Source of the DNA: Domibacillus iocasae
GTDB taxonomy: Bacteria > Bacillota > Bacilli > Bacillales > Domibacillaceae
NCBI RefSeq assembly: GCF_001750285.1
Contig: NZ_MAMP01000020.1
Coordinates: 124,001 to 188,000 of the forward strand
DNA length: 64,000 nucleotides
Direction of reading: 5' to 3'
Under the pieces are notes generated by a model, which had not been told where the DNA came from, ran no database searches, and worked only from the letters and a program-made list of their open reading frames with translations. Below, in pieces: positions 53,458 through 62,900 of this stretch (position 1 is the stretch's first letter; each line of letters opens with the position of its first letter). The position numbers and the translations under genes were made by a program.

Positions 53458-53811
53458 TCATTGTCCTCCATTCATAAATGCCATAACGCCAACAATAATC
53501 CCTGTTAGTCCGCCTGTTCCGAAGATGGTAGACACAATAGCGATGACTACTTTTTCCCGTGTATCCAATCTTTTAAGTTTAATATCTTTTGCTGCTTGTC
53601 CTTCAGCTGTCACCTTGTTTAAATAGTGGTCTGCAAATGGACGTAATAATTCACGCGTTTCTTTCCCGTCTTTCATAACAGTCAATTCAAGGCTGGTCTG
53701 TGATGATTTAATCGATTCGACTTGTTTCGTGAATTCCATTTGCGCATCCTCTACCTTTTTTAGGCGAGGCAAAATGTCTTCTTTAATTAGTTGCTCGTGC
53801 TCTTGTAACAT
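53458..53811 (-). CDS. XhlA-like lysis-associated membrane protein
   Basis: A 117-residue protein with a long helical N-terminus (QEHEQLIKEDILPRLKKVED) and a single C-terminal membrane helix (VVIAIVSTIFGTGGLTGIIVG). This is the XhlA/hemolysin layout of PBSX, where it works together with the holin. ATG at 53811 has GGAGG 8 bases upstream. Confidence 0.8.
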   Translation of the reverse strand: MLQEHEQLIKEDILPRLKKVEDAQMEFTKQVESIKSSQTSLELTVMKDGKETRELLRPFADHYLNKVTAEGQAAKDIKLKRLDTREKVVIAIVSTIFGTGGLTGIIVGVMAFMNGGQ

Positions 53812-53910
53812 CTCATTCGCCTCCAATGGTCTGCCCCCTCGCTCTTCTGTAAATTTATCTATTTAAATCCATTAAAAAATGCCGCCCGGAGGCGACAAGG
53901 TTTTTGAGCA

Positions 53911-53938
53911 TAAAAAATAGACCTGCAGCTGCACGTCT
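53911..53938 (-). terminator. Probable terminator after xkdX
   Basis: AGACGTGCAGCTGCAGGTCT followed by ATTTTTT on the minus strand, after the XkdX-like gene. Confidence 0.55.
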
Positions 53939-53970
53939 TTCGGTTTTATTTACGACGCATTATGGCCCAT

Positions 53971-54129
53971 TTACGCTGCTTCTTTTGCTTCCAGCTGTGC
54001 ATCAAGCTCATTATACTGCTCCTGTGTAATGCGGTTATTTAACAAAAACACATCCAGTTTGACCATCATTTCTTCTTTTGTACCGTATGTTCCGTTTTCG
54101 ATTACTTTTTTGCAGTATGTGTATGTCAT
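53971..54129 (-). CDS. XkdX-like small prophage protein
   Basis: A 52-residue protein, MTYTYCKKVIENGTYGTKEE at its start and ITQEQYNELDAQLEAKEAA at its end. The YxxxKxxIxxGxYxKEdm...lDvFxxnnrITxeqYneL pattern is that of the XkdX family, small proteins found between tail fibre and lysis genes in PBSX-like phages. GGAGA precedes the ATG. Confidence 0.85.
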   Translation of the reverse strand: MTYTYCKKVIENGTYGTKEEMMVKLDVFLLNNRITQEQYNELDAQLEAKEAA

Positions 54130-54149
54130 GGTTTTTCATTCTCCTTTTC

Positions 54150-54410
54150 TTATAATCCGAGTTCAATCGATGATAGCCGAAAGTCCAGATCAATCAGGTA
54201 TTCTGCTGTTTCTGTATTTGAGGTCATCAGTGTGTCTATTTCCTTCGATGGCACGGTAGTATATATAATATCTTGCACCAATTCCAAGTCAGAAAAAATA
54301 AGGAAATTGCCCTCAGAAATGTTTCTTTCTTCTACTAGTAAAAGATGAGCATATTCCGCTTTTACCTGTTCACGGTCACTATTGTCTTTATATTCTATGG
54401 TATAGATCAT
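54150..54410 (-). CDS. Small prophage tail-region protein, unknown
   Basis: An 86-residue acidic protein (starts MIYTIEYKDNSDREQVKAEY) between the tail fibre and xkdX genes. No family recognised. GGGAGGG precedes the ATG. Its position suggests a tail or fibre accessory role. Confidence 0.6.
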   Translation of the reverse strand: MIYTIEYKDNSDREQVKAEYAHLLLVEERNISEGNFLIFSDLELVQDIIYTTVPSKEIDTLMTSNTETAEYLIDLDFRLSSIELGL

Positions 54411-54424
54411 TTTATCCCTCCCCT

Positions 54425-55705
54425 TTATACAACAGCGTTTGATACTAGAGCAGCACTAGCGGATATTCTAAAATTGTTACAATAGCAATAACTACCGGGT
54501 ACGCTCCACATTCTTAACTCAATCTTTGCATTAGCGGGAACGTCAATATCTTCTGTATAGACAATCGCTGTTGTGCTATTAGGCGTTCGCTGTGTTCCTG
54601 CTGCCACGCCATTTACGTAGATTTGATGATTAGCGGAATTATCGTCCCCCCACGCACCAAATGAGATGCGATATATTCCCGGCGCGGCTACATTAATCTG
54701 TTTTGCAATCGACGGTGTTGTGGTGTTAAGTGACTTTTGAGCATCATTGGCTTGTAGCAAAACAGTTCCGGCCTGTATTTTGAATGGCACTAATGTTCCA
54801 GCAACATTGAATATGTTCTTGCCGCTTAAAATATTAGGTGCGATTAAATCAGCATCACCGGTCACGACTCCTGATCCGTTATGAAAGCCGGCGGCAATCG
54901 TCTGATTAGTGGTTCCGGGTGTAATGGTGACGGCTCCCCTGTTTGCCATTGTGCCCGTCAATTTACTCTTGGCATTTGTATTATAAAACGTCTGCCCGGT
55001 CAGCACCTGTGCCGCAGTTGCGTTACCAGTGAGTGACAGTGCACCATTAACGATGCCGCCTTCTGTTCCAAGGGTAAACCCGTTTAAAACTTCGGCCGCT
55101 GTTGCTGTTCCGTACTCACCCCCTTCACCCTGTAAGATAAAAGCCCCTGCACCGGCATTTGCAGAAGCATTGTAGCGAACAGTGTACACGCCGTTGGCTT
55201 TTAAGTTTGTTACATCATTTCCATTTGCTTTTTTGATTGCTTTCGCACCCAACCCATTTACATTAAGTGTTACTGCGCCTGTTGAGTCGGCATTGACCGT
55301 GAGTACAATGCCCATGTTGTTTGTGTAAGTCGTTGGCGCTGGATCAAGTGTTATGGCGTATTCATTGCCGGTATTGATTGTTGTAGCAGTGCCTGGATGC
55401 TTCACGTAATCGTCCGAATGCGTCGCAGCGTCCTGTTTCAATTCAGCAAGTGCATCCTCAACATTGATTGCTGTAAATTTTTCTCCTGTGTCTTTTATGG
55501 ATACTTGATCTGCAGCACTGCTGATTTCATCTTTTAAAGCCGCTTTTGTCTGCAGCTCTAACAATGCATGATATGTGTTATACATATACCAGTTAAAATA
55601 GGCGTCTGGCGGCTTCATGCCTGCCTTCCATCCTTCGTTTTTCAATGACTGTGGTGGCTCAATACCAGCGGCATTCCATTCTGCAAGTGGTGCTGTTAAT
55701 GGCAT
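54425..55705 (-). CDS. Prophage tail fibre or receptor-binding protein
   Basis: A 426-residue protein. The N-terminal ~80 residues (PPDAYFNWYMYNTYHALLELQ) look like a baseplate attachment part. A beta-rich region follows (TVNADSTGAVTLNVNGLGAKAI) and then short repeats around TAAEVLNGFTL and TAAQVLTGQTF, ending in a beta-sandwich-like C-terminus (YRISFGAWGDDNSANHQIYV). This is usual for contractile-tail fibres. Confidence 0.75.
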   Translation of the reverse strand: MPLTAPLAEWNAAGIEPPQSLKNEGWKAGMKPPDAYFNWYMYNTYHALLELQTKAALKDEISSAADQVSIKDTGEKFTAINVEDALAELKQDAATHSDDYVKHPGTATTINTGNEYAITLDPAPTTYTNNMGIVLTVNADSTGAVTLNVNGLGAKAIKKANGNDVTNLKANGVYTVRYNASANAGAGAFILQGEGGEYGTATAAEVLNGFTLGTEGGIVNGALSLTGNATAAQVLTGQTFYNTNAKSKLTGTMANRGAVTITPGTTNQTIAAGFHNGSGVVTGDADLIAPNILSGKNIFNVAGTLVPFKIQAGTVLLQANDAQKSLNTTTPSIAKQINVAAPGIYRISFGAWGDDNSANHQIYVNGVAAGTQRTPNSTTAIVYTEDIDVPANAKIELRMWSVPGSYCYCNNFRISASAALVSNAVV

Positions 55706-55717
55706 TCTTATCCCTCC

Positions 55718-56356
55718 TTAAATCGGTAAATCCTGATCGGTTGATGGACTGTACAGAGAGCCAAAATAACCGCCCGTGGTTCCATCGACGTCTGAGAATC
55801 CTTTGTTTGGATCGTACTGAATCGCTGTAGTGCCAAACTCAAAGGTACCCGTGAGCTCAATGCTTTCTACACGAATTCCACCGCCTACTGTCTTTTGAAC
55901 AATACGCCCAAACTGAACGGGATCCATTCCCACTTCGTTCAGCCGAGTGATTGGAACAGAAATAAGAGAAATAGCTGCAGGCTCCGGATTCTCTGGATCT
56001 GCCCATTTCTCTTTTATTCTGATATCCTTGTAATCTGCATTCAGTGCCAAAGCTAAGACGCGGATAATCGTGTTAATATCACCTGTTGAAAGGTTTCGGG
56101 CTATTTTTGATTTCAATAAAACGCGGTACACTTCATCTGTGGCAACACCACGAGACTGGCGGACATTCTGGCCAATAAAGTCAAGCCCGGCTCCTTCAGC
56201 ATTATCAATAGACCGCCATTCTCGAATACGCTGATTCGTGTCTTTTAATTCCTGAAGCTGTTCAGAAAACAAAAGCATGAACTTCCCTAAATTGCTATCC
56301 GGCCGCTTGTTGAAGAAATCTGCAAAACGATTGACAATAGCAGGTGCATTAAACAT
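55718..56356 (-). CDS. Prophage baseplate protein, DUF2612-like
   Basis: A 212-residue protein. IDNAEGAGLDFIGQNVRQSRG and DEVYRVLLKSKIARNLSTGDI match the DUF2612-like phage baseplate family, the analogue of gpI/XkdU behind the baseplate J gene. It overlaps the J gene by 8 bases. Confidence 0.72.
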   Translation of the reverse strand: MFNAPAIVNRFADFFNKRPDSNLGKFMLLFSEQLQELKDTNQRIREWRSIDNAEGAGLDFIGQNVRQSRGVATDEVYRVLLKSKIARNLSTGDINTIIRVLALALNADYKDIRIKEKWADPENPEPAAISLISVPITRLNEVGMDPVQFGRIVQKTVGGGIRVESIELTGTFEFGTTAIQYDPNKGFSDVDGTTGGYFGSLYSPSTDQDLPI

Positions 56357-57527
56357 TTGCCGTCACCTCAATGAAGTCGCTGTCTGTCTGGGCTACCTGT
56401 TGCAGTCCTATGGCAATATTGCTGGAAACATAATTGATTCCATCGGCTGAAAGCTCCAGTTGAACGTCGTCTATCCCTTCCACCTTATAAATTTGCGCAA
56501 TAATCCTCGAGTAAATGACATCATCGCCCATGCTTAATCCAGCATATAAAGCGCCGCTGATATCTTCGCCGCCTATAAAACGGACAAGGGCAGAACGAAC
56601 CTGGTCCCCTCCATCTGCCGGGAAAGCGTTGTTTTTTTGAATTGTTACACGTATCCGGATAAGGACTTCTTCAGCTCTAGAAAAACGAACTATGTGTTCA
56701 TAACCGCTCAAGTCTAAAACAGTTTTCGTAATAGTCCCGAATGGCTCTATTCCACCGGCTTTTGTAGTGAAAACTGTTTCAGCAATTTCCTGATCAATTC
56801 CACCAAGAACAAACGCCTGAATGGATTTCGCTGGCTGTCCGTTCACCGTTTCCATTGTATAGTTTTCAATTACCTGTGCTGCACGGACACCGGGAAGCTT
56901 TAAAAGATTTGCGCGGACAGAAGGAAGCGTGGCAGAACCAAGACCCTCAACTGAAACAGCGTATCGGTCTTTTGATTCGGTATCGGTTTCTTTCTCGCGG
57001 CCGTTTGCAGTTTCTTCCGGATTGGTAACTGAGTCAATATTGGCATCTGGATTTACAATAATAGTCACCTGTCCAACACCAACATTTCCGGTGATGCCAG
57101 GTTCAACAGCCCGAATGGTTACGGTGCCGCTTCCATTCGCATCAAGTGTGACGTCCTCTATGGTTTCAAAAAATACATCGGATGGATTCGTCACTTGAAA
57201 ACCCTGAAGCAGCGTATAGTTGGGTGTTCCGTTTATAAGCAGCGGACCTTCTGCATATCCCTCGCTGTTTCGGGATATCCCGCCATAAGGCAGCAGCCTG
57301 TCCAGACTTGCACCGGTTGCACTGTTTATAGAAGCAGAATAATACACATCCTCATTGTCTTCCCATACAAGAGACAGGAACCAAGCCATGATCCGGAGTA
57401 AAATGCCGATCACCGACCGGTTTGAAACATTGGTGTTTTCCCCAAACAATTCTTTTGCACGGGTTTGCATTTCTGTTAACAGCTCGTCATACGTTTTTCG
57501 TTTATAGCCGTTTTTATCAAGCGCCAT
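56349..57527 (-). CDS. Baseplate J family protein
   Basis: A 392-residue gpJ/XkdT-like baseplate wedge protein. Typical are the N-terminal YKRKTYDELLTEMQTRAKELFG, the LDRLLPYGGISRNSEGYAEG stretch and GSGTVTIRAVEPGITGNV. It forms the spokes of the contractile tail baseplate. It overlaps the neighbouring genes by 8 to 11 bases. Confidence 0.9.
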   Translation of the reverse strand: MALDKNGYKRKTYDELLTEMQTRAKELFGENTNVSNRSVIGILLRIMAWFLSLVWEDNEDVYYSASINSATGASLDRLLPYGGISRNSEGYAEGPLLINGTPNYTLLQGFQVTNPSDVFFETIEDVTLDANGSGTVTIRAVEPGITGNVGVGQVTIIVNPDANIDSVTNPEETANGREKETDTESKDRYAVSVEGLGSATLPSVRANLLKLPGVRAAQVIENYTMETVNGQPAKSIQAFVLGGIDQEIAETVFTTKAGGIEPFGTITKTVLDLSGYEHIVRFSRAEEVLIRIRVTIQKNNAFPADGGDQVRSALVRFIGGEDISGALYAGLSMGDDVIYSRIIAQIYKVEGIDDVQLELSADGINYVSSNIAIGLQQVAQTDSDFIEVTANV

Positions 57528-57873
57528 TTATCATCACCTCGTCTTCCACCACGCCTTCTGTTGTCTGGACTTTAAACAAGATCATTACTTTTCTGTTTTT
57601 TCTGTCCTGCTCAATCTGTACGCCCTGAATCAGCGTGACACGCGGCTCCTGCGCCAGCGCTTCAATAACAGCTGCACGAATCTGCGCGTCCGTCGGTTTT
57701 CCGGTAATCGATTTAAAGGACAGCCCCGCTTCTACATCTAAGAACCATTCCCCTTTATTGGTGGCCAAGTTGATATAAAGGGACTGCTTCAGTTCCTGCT
57801 CATCTTCACCTAACACGAAATCGCCCTTTTCAAACAGAAGATCGCTGCTGTCATCTAATAAAATGTCTTTCAT
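57517..57873 (-). CDS. Baseplate protein, DUF2634 / XkdS-like (GpW/Gp25 type)
   Basis: A 118-residue protein with KQSLYINLATNKGEWFLDVEAGL and the C-terminal ALAQEPRVTLIQGVQIE typical of XkdS-type sheath initiator (gp25-like) proteins. It overlaps the next gene by 4 bases. Confidence 0.82.
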   Translation of the reverse strand: MKDILLDDSSDLLFEKGDFVLGEDEQELKQSLYINLATNKGEWFLDVEAGLSFKSITGKPTDAQIRAAVIEALAQEPRVTLIQGVQIEQDRKNRKVMILFKVQTTEGVVEDEVMINGA

Positions 57874-58262
57874 CGAATCAACCCCGTTATCACTGCATTG
57901 TTTGTCTTAAACGCTGTTTCTGGGCCTGGATAGGCACTCTTTCCGTCTAACACATCTGCCATATCCCGCTGAGCAAATGAAACCCAGACCACATCATTTC
58001 TCTTTAAATCAGGGGTGCAAACTAGGATTTCTTTGCTGCCATCCGGATAAGACACTTCATAACGTTGAAAGACAACCGGAACCCCTTCAACAGGAGAACG
58101 GTCTATCGGATCTCTTCCTTTTTCTTTTGTCTTGAACAGCGGCTGTATCTTTGCTTCACGCAGCTCTTTGTTATAGCTGATTACACGGCAGGGCATGCCA
58201 GTGTTTAAATTCGCCAAAAGATTTGCTTGAAGGTTTTCGAAAAATGCGGTTGCCTGGCTCAT
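57870..58262 (-). CDS. Phage spike-like protein, Gp138 N-terminal domain type
   Basis: A 130-residue protein starting with a helical segment and an OB-fold-like region (GMPCRVISYNKELREAKIQPL, VPVVFQRYEV, DVVWVSFAQRDMADVLDG). The size and place match the Gp138/DUF2577-type proteins at the membrane-piercing tip. Overlaps of 4 bases on both sides. Confidence 0.68.
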   Translation of the reverse strand: MSQATAFFENLQANLLANLNTGMPCRVISYNKELREAKIQPLFKTKEKGRDPIDRSPVEGVPVVFQRYEVSYPDGSKEILVCTPDLKRNDVVWVSFAQRDMADVLDGKSAYPGPETAFKTNNAVITGLIR

Positions 58263-59053
58263 AAGATCGCATCCATTTCTGTAATAAAATCTGAATTGCT
58301 CCAGCGATGCACGCCGTTTCGGACATAAAGACGCCCTTTAAACACTTTAGACTCCACACGTATGATGGAAGCTGTCGTAATTCGCGGCTGTAGCTGGCAG
58401 CGTATCTTGTAACCCTTGAATCGCTGTCCATTCAATTCATCCTCAAAATACTCAGGTGAACCAATTAATCCCGTTTCCGGCTTTAAGATGAATTGAACAG
58501 GATCGCCAACATGAATAGGCCGGATAACAATCTTTTGTTTGTTGATATAAAAAGAGGCTCCACTGCTTCGGGCGACATCACGAATGATATTCATGATTTC
58601 TCCTTCTGCAGTAAAGCCTGTTTTATAGGTTTTGTTGTTCGGCAAATTCAGCACATGCAGATTCAGCTTAAGTAAAGCAGCTAAATCTTTAATAATCTGG
58701 TCTGCCTTGATGTTTGCTTTAAAGGTTTTGGAAACAGTCTTTGCATTATCCAAAGGCGTCGAATCCAGCACTGTGATTTTCGTTGCCCGGTCTGCACCGC
58801 TTGCGTCTGTGATAACAGTTGAGACATGCCCGTTTAAGATCGTGCCGATATCTCCTTTATAACCGGCTGACAGCACCAGTTTTTTAGTCTGCTTGATCCG
58901 GTTAATCGTATCCTTTTTCAAATTGTAAATTGAAATGGTGCTTTCATTCGGCTCCGTATCGTTGTCAAATGGAACCTCAAATTCGTGGGTCAGCATGTCA
59001 CTGTCAAGAGACAGGGTATCAATCGCTACTTTGCAATAACGGCCAAAATTCAT
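58259..59053 (-). CDS. Baseplate hub protein, XkdQ-like (gpD-like)
   Basis: A 264-residue protein similar in position and features to XkdQ/YqbQ: FEVPFDNDTEPNESTISIYNL, SAGYKGDIGTILNGHVSTV and IIRDVARSSGASFYINKQKIV. It is probably part of the central hub of the tail. Confidence 0.75.
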   Translation of the reverse strand: MNFGRYCKVAIDTLSLDSDMLTHEFEVPFDNDTEPNESTISIYNLKKDTINRIKQTKKLVLSAGYKGDIGTILNGHVSTVITDASGADRATKITVLDSTPLDNAKTVSKTFKANIKADQIIKDLAALLKLNLHVLNLPNNKTYKTGFTAEGEIMNIIRDVARSSGASFYINKQKIVIRPIHVGDPVQFILKPETGLIGSPEYFEDELNGQRFKGYKIRCQLQPRITTASIIRVESKVFKGRLYVRNGVHRWSNSDFITEMDAIL

Positions 59054-59364
59054 TGATTCATCACCGCCAAAAATACCGTTTTCCCTAAATTTTCATACGT
59101 TACTGTACTTTCAAAACCCGCTTCATCCAGCGGCACAATCGTCGGCGCTGGAAAACGCTGATCGTACACATCCTGGAATAGCGGGATGCCGTACACGATT
59201 TTCTCTCCGTAAACCAGTGGCTCATCGTTTTTATACAAATCCACTGTGAAGAAATCATGTAAATGGTTGTAACGCACTTCCCATTCAAACAGCTCGGTAC
59301 CGAGCTCTATCTCAAACCGATAAGGGACATTTTCTTTTTCAATTGGCACGTATTCATATTTCAT
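59050..59364 (-). CDS. Phage baseplate plug protein (DUF6983-like)
   Basis: A 104-residue protein with VPYRFEIELGTELFEWEVRYN, GIPLFQDVYDQRFPAP and a C-terminal GKTVFLAVM, characteristic of small baseplate plug proteins in PBSX-like phages. It overlaps neighbouring genes by one to four bases. Confidence 0.75.
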   Translation of the reverse strand: MKYEYVPIEKENVPYRFEIELGTELFEWEVRYNHLHDFFTVDLYKNDEPLVYGEKIVYGIPLFQDVYDQRFPAPTIVPLDEAGFESTVTYENLGKTVFLAVMNQ

Positions 59365-59954
59365 TAAGCAACCCTCAATTTTGCTTTTATTGGAATCTTC
59401 CTGTCAGGGTACTTATTCCAATCACGCAGCTGTTTTACTGTCGATCCGTATTTTTTTGCTAATGCCCAATATGTGTCTCCCTTTTTCACGATATGGTACT
59501 TTTCTTTTGTATTGGCATTGGCCGGCTGCTTCTGCCCCGAATTGGTGACGGGCTTTGTTGCGGCAGGCGCAGTTGTTTTTACATAAGAAGGTTTTCCGAC
59601 CCGTATCTGCTGTAATGTCATTGAAAAATTATAGCCATTCCGGATCTTTGCATCTTTGCTGTATTTAAAATCCTTTATAGCCACGTTTTGAACAATCTTG
59701 CTTCCTTCATATTGAAGACGGGTACCGGCTGCTTTCCATGATTCCAACCGGTCAATCAGCACCTGCACCCGCTCAGGTGTCGGCCTTGTCAAAATACCAG
59801 TGAGAGAAAGAGTGGTCGCTCCCACTATGACGTGATCGGTCAAATCCATTCCATCTTCGACTGGCTGTGAAGGAAGGTCTCCAGGCACATCCCAATCTTC
59901 TGTGATACCATGAATCAGATATCCCTGCAGATTGACTTTACCGTTTAACTCCAC
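59364..59954 (-). CDS. Prophage LysM protein with Dit-like N-terminus (XkdP-like)
   Basis: A 196-residue protein. The first ~120 residues form a tail-component domain (GKVNLQGYLIHGITEDWDVP, SLTGILTRPTPERVQVLIDRL). A Pro/Ala-rich linker leads to a C-terminal LysM domain (YHIVKKGDTYWALAKKYGST) that can bind peptidoglycan. This corresponds to PBSX XkdP, thought to help the tail tip engage the wall. Confidence 0.8.
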   Translation of the reverse strand: MELNGKVNLQGYLIHGITEDWDVPGDLPSQPVEDGMDLTDHVIVGATTLSLTGILTRPTPERVQVLIDRLESWKAAGTRLQYEGSKIVQNVAIKDFKYSKDAKIRNGYNFSMTLQQIRVGKPSYVKTTAPAATKPVTNSGQKQPANANTKEKYHIVKKGDTYWALAKKYGSTVKQLRDWNKYPDRKIPIKAKLRVA

Positions 59955-59961
59955 TTTCCCC

Positions 59962-62900
59962 TCACCCCTCTCTATTCATTGGCATTATCCGGTTTAGACC
60001 TCCGAAGTATTCGTTCATTTTTTCTGCAAAACCTTCTGCAGCTGCATAGCCATCTTCTTTTGTAGCTTTACCCTGGACAATAACTTCGACTTTATTAATG
60101 TAAATATTGCCGCCTGTTGGTGAGCCTGTACTAGTACCGGATGAATCGTAGCTGCCGGCCATGGCCATGCTGTCACGATTGCTCGTGATTTTCGTCCCGC
60201 CAGGGAACTGAGCAATTTCAGGCCCGTTCTCTCCTACCCATACCGGATTACGAGAAGCAATGCGTCCACCTCTGTAATATTTCCGGGCCCCTGTCGGACC
60301 CCACCCTCTTCGGCCGTAAGGAAGGTCTTTTCTCCAGTTTGTATTGTTAAAAAACGCCATCAACTGGTCGAAGCCGGACAAAATATTCGTGTGTCCTGGC
60401 ATCATATATTTTTTGAATGTTTGCGGGATGTACTGAAGCAATCCCCTCGCTGGATTTCCATTTCTCATATTAATGTCATTGACACGAGAGTCTTGGAAGA
60501 TCGTTTGGTTTCCTTTGGATTCCCTGTGGATTTGCGCAATGATTCCATCGACTTGAGCCGATGTTACAGGCTCCTTCATTTGACCAGCTGCCTTAAGGAT
60601 TGCGGATCTCCATGCTGCAGCGCCACCCTTAATATTAGCAATAGCCCCGCCACCAGTACTTACAGCTTTAAAGTCAGCATGTACGTGGTCCGTATGTGGA
60701 TTTACCCCATCATAATTTCGCCAAGGTTTCCCCTGGCCAGGACCGGCAATCTTATGGTTGTAGATGACATACTGAAGATTGGTGGCAGTTGTTCTTAAAT
60801 ACTCTGCAATCTTGCTCATCGTTTCATGAGAGCCGCCAATGTCAAAGGCACGACCATATGAATGCATGGATTTACTGCTTCCGCCACGCACATTTCGGTT
60901 GTTGAATCCACCCATAAAATTCGTTTTTCCGAAACGGTCTTTAACCTGGTTGTACCAGTACTCAACGTAGCGCATCATGCCGCCCTTACCAGCACCAGCA
61001 CCGATTTTATGAGGGTCTTTTTCCATTCCCCCTGTAAAACCGCCGCCGAAATCCATGAGGGAGCCAATCTTGCTTTTTACATACTCAATAGCGCCATCCT
61101 TCACTTTAGAAACGGCACCAGAAGCAACCTGGCCAAAAGCACCTGATACGTTAGGAACCTTTAGATTGAAGGTATCGAATACTTTGTTCATGAGCATGCC
61201 TGGATCAGAAGCATAATCCCAAACATCAAAGGCAAAATCTTTCGCTTTGGTAGCTGCTGTAGCGACTTTGTCTCTTATAGCGTTGCCTGCTCCAGCCATG
61301 AAGTCTCCGACAGTCGTGTTCCCTTGATTGTATGCCGGCATGCCGCCCAGTACTTTGCGGGTATTAGTGGCGGATAGTACCTGTGTCCCTTTTGGAAGGT
61401 TCATGATCGTATTGGTAGCTGGGCTTAATCCGACTTTCCCTTGCGGTGTTCGGTAAAGCTCTGGACCCGCATTGGTTCCGCGTCCATCTCCCAAAAGAGC
61501 CGGGCCGCCTGGGTGTCCTTTTGTTCCTTGGGCATATCGAGGAATATCAAACTTTGGAATTTGATATTTTTTATCAACGCCTAATTTGCTTAATACCTTG
61601 TTGATCCCGTCCTGCGTAATTTTGTTAAGGACTGACTCCAAGCCGGCAGCAAGCGTATTAGCCAGCGCCTTCACGCCACTCATTGCGCCTTTCGCCATTG
61701 CCTTTATGCCATCACCAATTCTTTTCGGCAAGTTTTTCGCAGCGTTTACGATGTCAGTGAAGCGGTTCATGACAGTTGTTTTCAGGCTAGTTGCGATTTC
61801 TACAGCTCGGTTTTTCATGGTTGTGAAACCCGTCCGAACACCGGTTACTATATTGCTAACGGTGCCGCGTATTGCTCCCCACATGGCTTTAAAAATACTG
61901 TCACCATAGGCCCGCAAAATCGTAAATAGTTTACGCGTGTTATTCACCATGTTCATGAACCGTGTCGCAATTCCTGATGTCATGCTACTGACAATATTAT
62001 TCGAGAAGTTCCGGAGCCAGTTGAAGCCATTCACGAAGAAATTACGTACATTCGTTACGCCTGAAGTAAAAATACTCTTGATGCCCGTCCACATAGTCGT
62101 GAATCCAGAACGGAAAGCCATGATAAACGTTTTTCCTGCACCGAGAAGTTTTCCGTAGAATGTCAGCTGAACGAAATTCCAAATAAACTGAACCGCGCCT
62201 GAGAAGATCTGTTTGACCGCTTCCCACATACCGCCGAAATCGCCAGTAAATATGGAGGAGAATAATTTCACGACGCCTAAAATAACCTTCAAGCCGCCAT
62301 CGATAACACCTTTAATATTGTTCCAAACAGATTTGATCAAGAACAATACAGCTGGCCACACAAATTTCATGACGGACCACACCGCTCCAAGAACGGTTTT
62401 GATCACAGCGCCAATAGGCGTCCAGATATTTTTAACAGCTTGAAATATCTGCTGCCCATTTTCATCCCAAAATTGACGTAACTGAGTAAGCTTCTGCTGA
62501 CCAAACGAAACGATGGCTTCAAATGCCTGTAAAATATATGGTTTTAAAAATCCATACACAGAAATAGCAGACTGCTTTATGGATTCCCAGCCACTTATTA
62601 CGGCCGTTCTGAATGTTTCTGATCGGGTCCACAACAAATAAAGAGCAGCACCCAGGGCAATGACACCACCAGCAACCAACATAGCCGTTCCCCCAACACT
62701 GGCTAAACCAATAGCAAATGGTTTAATAGCCATCCAAGCAGCAGCAAAGGCTACCTTCATACCTGCAATATAACCAATCCCTATTGCCATAGGAGTAAGA
62801 ATCAAAACCATAGTAGTTGCTAAGAATGCAAACATTCCAGCAATCTTAGTGATCCACGGGCTAATGTCATTCAGCTTTTGAACAAACTCGCCTACTTTCG

